Assembly (NCBI GenBank): GCA_031280075.1
Contig: JAITHG010000119.1
Location: 1-12,667, forward strand
DNA: 12,667 bases
Source of the DNA: Eubacteriales Family XIII. Incertae Sedis bacterium
GTDB taxonomy: Bacteria > Bacillota_A > Clostridia > Peptostreptococcales > Anaerovoracaceae
Reading direction: 5' to 3'
This document shows, piece by piece, positions 9,569-12,667 of this stretch. Under the pieces are notes generated by a model. That model was not told the origin of the DNA, ran no database searches, and saw only the letters and a list, made by a program, of their open reading frames with translations. The position numbers and the translations under genes are program-made. Each line of letters begins with the position of its first letter. The stretch's first letter is position 1.

Positions 9569-10639
9569 TTACGCCTGCGAGAGGCGCTTCTTCATCAGCT
9601 CCGGTTGCGTGGCGAAGGCGGTCGCCGTCGCGTCGCTGATTCTGCCTTCTTTATATAGCTTCAGCAGCCCGGCATCCATCGTCACCATGCCCTCCGCCTG
9701 AGAAGATGTGATGACGCTGTCGATCTGGTGGATCTTGCTTTCGCGGATCATGTTGCGGATCGCGTCGTTGACGATCATGATCTCGAAGACAGGGATGACC
9801 TTCTCGTCCACGCTGCGCACGAGCTGCTGCGAGACGACGGACTGGAGCACCATGGCGAGCTGCACACGGATCTGCCCTTGCTGCCCGGCGGGGAAGGCAT
9901 CCACGATGCGGTCGATCGTATTGGCGGCACCCACCGTGTGCAGGGTGGAGATGACGAGATGCCCCGTCTCGGCAGCGGTCATCGCGATGTTGATCGTCTC
10001 CGAATCGCGCAGTTCGCCGAGCAGGATGACATCGGGTGCCTGCCGCAGCGCCGCACGCAGGGCGACGACGTAGCTCTCCGTGTCGAGCGATATCTCGCGC
10101 TGGCTGACGATGCTCCTGTTGTGCCTGTGCAGGTATTCGATGGGATCCTCGAGCGTGATGATATGGGCGTTGCGCGACTTGTTGATCTGATCGATCATGC
10201 AGGAGAGCGTCGTCGACTTGCCGCTGCCCGCAGGTCCGGTCACAAGCACGAGCCCCTTTTTCTTGTCCGCCTGCGCAAGCACGACGGGCGGAATGCCGAG
10301 CGACCCCGGGTCGGGCAGGTCGAATGCCACGACGCGGATGACGGCAGCGAGCGTGCCCCTCTGCTTGTAGGCGCTGACGCGGAAGCGCGCCACCCCCGGT
10401 AGGGAGAAGGAGAAATCGTCGTCGCCGCCGCCCAGGACACGCGCCATGTCGCGCTGCCCTGATGCTGCGTAGATCTGCCGCAGCAGGCTCTCCGCCTCCT
10501 CCGGCATCAGGCGTTCGCCCGACATCTCCGCAATGATGCCGCCCACCTTGTAGGACAGCGGGCGTCCGGAGACCATATATATGTCAGACGCTTCGTCTGT
10601 TGTCGCCTTTTTCAATAATTCTGCCAGTTCAATTGCCAT
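9569..10639 (-). CDS. pilT: Type IV pilus retraction ATPase PilT
   Basis: A hexameric secretion-type ATPase that powers pilus disassembly and twitching motility from the cytoplasmic face of the inner membrane. The protein has 356 residues, normal for PilT and far shorter than the extension ATPase PilB. An N-terminal PAS-like domain spans about 1-100. Walker A is GPAGSGKS (135-142), the Asp box is ITLEDPIEY (161-169), Walker B is VILLGELRD (204-212), and the His box is GHLVISTLHT (226-235). The AIRNMIRE motif (293-300) is the PilT-specific retraction signature. Walker B reads LGELRD where the usual form is VGEMRD, a mild variant. The ribosome binding site is weak (GGTAG or GGA). It follows the last small pilus gene by 80 bases in the same direction, so it is likely operonic with the assembly proteins. 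Confidence 0.96.
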   Translation of the reverse strand: MAIELAELLKKATTDEASDIYMVSGRPLSYKVGGIIAEMSGERLMPEEAESLLRQIYAASGQRDMARVLGGGDDDFSFSLPGVARFRVSAYKQRGTLAAVIRVVAFDLPDPGSLGIPPVVLAQADKKKGLVLVTGPAGSGKSTTLSCMIDQINKSRNAHIITLEDPIEYLHRHNRSIVSQREISLDTESYVVALRAALRQAPDVILLGELRDSETINIAMTAAETGHLVISTLHTVGAANTIDRIVDAFPAGQQGQIRVQLAMVLQSVVSQQLVRSVDEKVIPVFEIMIVNDAIRNMIRESKIHQIDSVITSSQAEGMVTMDAGLLKLYKEGRISDATATAFATQPELMKKRLSQA

Positions 10640-10719
10640 TCCAAGCTACCGTTTCCATGCCAAAGCATTCCTCACACAGCCGCAGGCAGACGCATCCAGC
10701 CGCACCAGACAGCAGCTGG

Positions 10720-11163
10720 TCAGCCGATCGCGAGGTCAAGCCCTTCGTCGGGCTCCCACTCCGATGTCGAACGCACCTGCCAAAGCTCACGGACCACCTT
10801 GCCGCCCGCGCCTACGCGCAGCGACACGAACAGACTGCGGTTTGCGTCGATGGGTACGTCGAACGAGACCACCTTTTCTTTTATATTATACCCTTTTTCC
10901 CTGAGAACTGCTTGCCAGCCCGCCCCGCTCGCCACGAGCGCTGCAACTTCGGCGACCCGTTCCTCCGCCGCGCAGTCCGCTTCATAGAAGGCGCTCGTCG
11001 CCGCTGCCGTTTTCTGCGACAGCGTCAAGTCCGCCTTCGACGTCATGACGGAGAGGGCGGAGAAGACGATCAGGACGAGGATGACGAGGATGGCGATGAT
11101 GGACGCGACCCCCATCGACGTGCCGAAACTGCCTTTTTTGGAACGCCTGCGGTCAAGGGGCAT
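10720..11163 (-). CDS. Small pilus-operon membrane protein, PilX-like minor component
   Basis: 147 residues. A basic N-terminus (RRRSKK) is followed by one hydrophobic segment at about 18-40, then a polar domain expected outside the membrane. No glutamate sits at the +5 position of a prepilin signal, so it is not a classical pilin. The stretch SQKTAAATSAFYEADCAAEERVA (49-71; Y60 and E61 within it) resembles the post-membrane helix of PilX/GspK-like minor components, where an aromatic-rich A-x-x-Y-x-A-D/E pattern follows the transmembrane helix. The ATG overlaps the preceding gene by 11 bases and has GGTGGTG eight bases upstream. Its place between pilin-like genes and pilT argues for a role in pilus priming or assembly. 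The specific function is unknown. Confidence 0.8.
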   Translation of the reverse strand: MPLDRRRSKKGSFGTSMGVASIIAILVILVLIVFSALSVMTSKADLTLSQKTAAATSAFYEADCAAEERVAEVAALVASGAGWQAVLREKGYNIKEKVVSFDVPIDANRSLFVSLRVGAGGKVVRELWQVRSTSEWEPDEGLDLAIG

Positions 11164-11575
11164 AGGCTTTCACCACCAATCTGTACAGGGGCTCTTCCTG
11201 CCCCTTTTTGCTGACGACGATGTCCATGCTGTCCATCCCCTCCGGTATGCCGATGTCCACGAGCGCCGTCAGCTGATACACGGTATCCGTCCCGTCCGGG
11301 GACTGCGTCTCATGCCAGTCCTTGTCAAAGCCCCGCTCCAATCCGAGAGGGCGGGCGCTCAGGGCTTTGTACAGGGCGGTTCCATCCAGCGTGGTCGCCT
11401 TGAAGCGCTCCGCCTCGGACTCCGCCTTCAGCACTGCCATCGTCAGATCCTTCGACTCGGCGGATAGGCTGTATGTCTTCGCAAAGATGTTGGAGCAGAC
11501 CGCCGCCGCGATCGTGAAGACGAGGATGACGAACATCAGCTCAAAGAGGAAGATGGCTGTCTTGGAAACCTTCAT
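11153..11575 (-). CDS. Pilin-like (pseudopilin) protein with non-canonical prepilin signal
   Basis: 140 residues. A short basic leader (MKVSKTA) is followed by a hydrophobic helix at 8-30 containing FELMFVILVF. If the prepilin peptidase cut after A7, the glutamate E12 would be residue +5, the hallmark position in type IV pilins and pseudopilins. The residue before the cut would be alanine, not the usual glycine. The remaining part is a soluble domain rich in acidic residues, with no recognised family. The start has a strong AGGAGG eight bases upstream and overlaps the previous stop as ATGA, indicating coupled translation. It is likely a minor pilin or pseudopilin of the type IV pilus made by this operon. 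The pilin-like call rests on the N-terminus and context. Confidence 0.8.
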   Translation of the reverse strand: MKVSKTAIFLFELMFVILVFTIAAAVCSNIFAKTYSLSAESKDLTMAVLKAESEAERFKATTLDGTALYKALSARPLGLERGFDKDWHETQSPDGTDTVYQLTALVDIGIPEGMDSMDIVVSKKGQEEPLYRLVVKAYAP

Positions 11576-12042
11576 GTGCCCGTCCTCCTTCCGACCACGA
11601 TGCTTTCCTCATCCCCCCTGCCGTTGAGGATCGTGATCCGCAGCGTGGAGCCTTCCTCGCTGAGGTGCAGCTCCCGCAGATCCATGATCGCCTCTCCCTC
11701 CATCCCCGAGGTGTCGGCATCCGCCGCAGTGACCAGCTCGCGCAGCTTGCCGTCCCGGACGAAGATCAACGTCTCATAGGTATCCTCGCCGACCTCCTCC
11801 CGGAGGATCAGGGCATCCTGTCCGTCCACGCTGCCGATGGCATATCCGGGCGGCGCGCTCTGCCGAATCTTTTCGGCGATGTAGACGAGCGATGTGCGCG
11901 TGTCGAAGTTTGCCTGCATGTGCTCCGCCGAATTCGCGTAGATGCGTGCGCCCATCGTCGCGACGAAGATGGCACTCAAGGCGAAGACCCCGAGCAGGGT
12001 GATGGTGAACATGAGGTTGACGGCGTGCTTTCGTTTGCCCAT
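11572..12042 (-). CDS. Small single-pass membrane protein of pilus operon, possibly DUF4860 family
   Basis: 156 residues. A basic start (GKRKH) is followed by one hydrophobic helix at about 9-31 and then a polar domain. The segment DTRTSLVYIAEKIRQ (47-61) resembles the conserved part of DUF4860, a family of small pilus-cluster proteins in Firmicutes; this match is from memory and needs a profile search. It lacks the glutamate expected for a typical class III prepilin signal. GGAGGG seven bases before the ATG lies inside the end of the preceding gene, three bases separate the two, and its own stop overlaps the next start as ATGA. It is likely a minor pilus component or assembly factor. Confidence 0.78.
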   Translation of the reverse strand: MGKRKHAVNLMFTITLLGVFALSAIFVATMGARIYANSAEHMQANFDTRTSLVYIAEKIRQSAPPGYAIGSVDGQDALILREEVGEDTYETLIFVRDGKLRELVTAADADTSGMEGEAIMDLRELHLSEEGSTLRITILNGRGDEESIVVGRRTGT

Positions 12043-12045
12043 GGC

Positions 12046-12375
12046 TCAGCCCTCCAGTGGAAAGACGCGGATGTCGGGCATGATGTTCTCCCCGATCGCC
12101 CTGTAATGGTACACGAAGCGGTGGCGGTCGAGGGCAAGCCCGTAGTGCTGCTCCAGGTACTCGATGCCCGGCGGGTAACGTCCCTCCAGGGCATAGCACT
12201 GCACGGTCGCGCGGATGAGCGCCTCCCGCGCGATCCGCTCGGACTCACGGCTCTCGCTCGCGCCCAGCGACGAGGCAAGATGCCAGACGAGCGCTAGCAC
12301 GCAGATGGCGAAGGCGATGTACGCAGCCATCTTCCGCTTGCCTGATTTTCTCTTTTCCCGAAACACTCTTGCCAT
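12046..12375 (-). CDS. Small single-pass membrane protein of pilus operon, unknown function
   Basis: 109 residues. A strongly basic N-terminus (REKRKSGKRK) leads into one hydrophobic helix at about 16-37, then a small polar domain with ATVQCYALEGRYPPGIEYLE (75-94), YGL and IMPDIRVFP. The pattern of an aromatic residue, E-G-x-Y-P-P and Y-L-x-x-x-Y-G recalls the C-terminal part of small pilins, in which such residues follow the long helix (EGxYP). The ribosome binding site is weak (AAGGGA about 11 bases upstream), so coupling to the upstream platform gene, whose stop is 15 bases away, is plausible. I recognise no named family. Context suggests a pilus subunit or assembly protein. Confidence 0.75.
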   Translation of the reverse strand: MARVFREKRKSGKRKMAAYIAFAICVLALVWHLASSLGASESRESERIAREALIRATVQCYALEGRYPPGIEYLEQHYGLALDRHRFVYHYRAIGENIMPDIRVFPLEG

Positions 12376-12390
12376 GTCAGGTGTTTTCCC

Positions 12391-12667
12391 TTACACGATG
12401 GTCGTCATGACAGCGAGCAGCGGCAGCATGGCCGACAGGAGGATGAGCCCCACGATGACGCAGAGCACGGCGACCATGGTCGGCTCGATGACGGAGATGA
12501 GATTGTCGAGCCGCTCGTCCGTCTGGGTCTCGTAGTCAGCGGCGATCTGCTCCATGACCGTGTCGAGGCTGCCCGACTTGAACCCGAGCGTCAGCATGCG
12601 AGCCTCCATCCCCGTGAAGATGCCCGTCCCGGCGACGGAGTCTGCGAAGGGCTCCCCTGCGCCGATC
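12391..12667 (-). CDS. pilC: Type IV pilus / type II secretion platform protein PilC/GspF, C-terminal part only
   Basis: The inner-membrane platform protein on which PilB and PilT act. Only the last 91 residues are in the window; the start lies beyond base 12667. The reading frame is open through the edge, so the methionine at 12609 is internal. The visible sequence has the conserved MLTLGFKSGSLDTVM (equivalent to M-x-x-x-G-E-x-S-G-x-L), the helix ADYETQTDERLDNLISVIEP with the invariant IEP, and the terminal membrane helix VLCVIVGLILLSAMLPL. All match the C-terminal GspF domain. It heads a run of small pilus genes ending in pilT. The gene symbol is by family; gspF would be equally valid. Confidence 0.93.
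   Translation of the reverse strand, partial: IGAGEPFADSVAGTGIFTGMEARMLTLGFKSGSLDTVMEQIAADYETQTDERLDNLISVIEPTMVAVLCVIVGLILLSAMLPLLAVMTTIV

Noticed and set aside
12391..12609. A separate 72-codon gene starting at 12609
   Set aside because: The frame is open to the window edge and the upstream residues continue the GspF/PilC domain, so it is the end of a larger gene.

Overview
The window is high in G+C and tightly packed. All thirteen supported protein-coding genes lie on the minus strand, so transcription runs from the right edge (12667) to the left edge (1). The gene set is a Firmicutes-type lysine/threonine-pathway aspartokinase, a SecA with an expanded second nucleotide-binding domain, a type IV pilus operon with small clostridial-style pilin-like proteins, and GC-rich codon use. 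This suggests a high-G+C diderm Firmicute such as a Negativicute of the Selenomonas group. That placement is inference; no rRNA or marker comparison was possible.

Right part (12667 to 9569), type IV pilus operon. In transcription order it holds the C-terminal end of a PilC/GspF platform protein, four small proteins each with one N-terminal membrane segment (109, 156, 140 and 147 aa), and the retraction ATPase PilT. The small genes overlap or nearly touch, so they are probably co-translated pilin-like or pilus-assembly subunits.

Middle (9501 to 7840). metK (S-adenosylmethionine synthetase) follows pilT after 67 bases. A stable hairpin directly abuts its ribosome binding site. Behind metK is the only long gap in the window (7840-8325). 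It holds several perfect inverted repeats, a G8 tract on the minus strand, an intrinsic terminator and then a good extended -10 promoter for lysC. No known riboswitch or RNA family was recognised in it.

Left-centre (7839 to 1910), probably one operon of lysC (aspartokinase), secA, prfB (release factor 2) and a PpaX/Gph-like HAD phosphatase, with gaps of 27, 21 and 8 bases. The prfB reading frame is continuous and lacks the usual programmed frameshift.

Left end (1779 to 1). A saccharopine-dehydrogenase-family oxidoreductase lies 4 bases from a partial AEC-family (auxin efflux carrier type) transporter, which runs off the window. The pair looks like a small enzyme-plus-transporter unit of unknown substrate.

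Most of the window is housekeeping. I found no clearly new defence, mobile or biosynthetic system. The parts most worth a second look are the metK-lysC gap, the small pilus proteins and the dehydrogenase/transporter pair.
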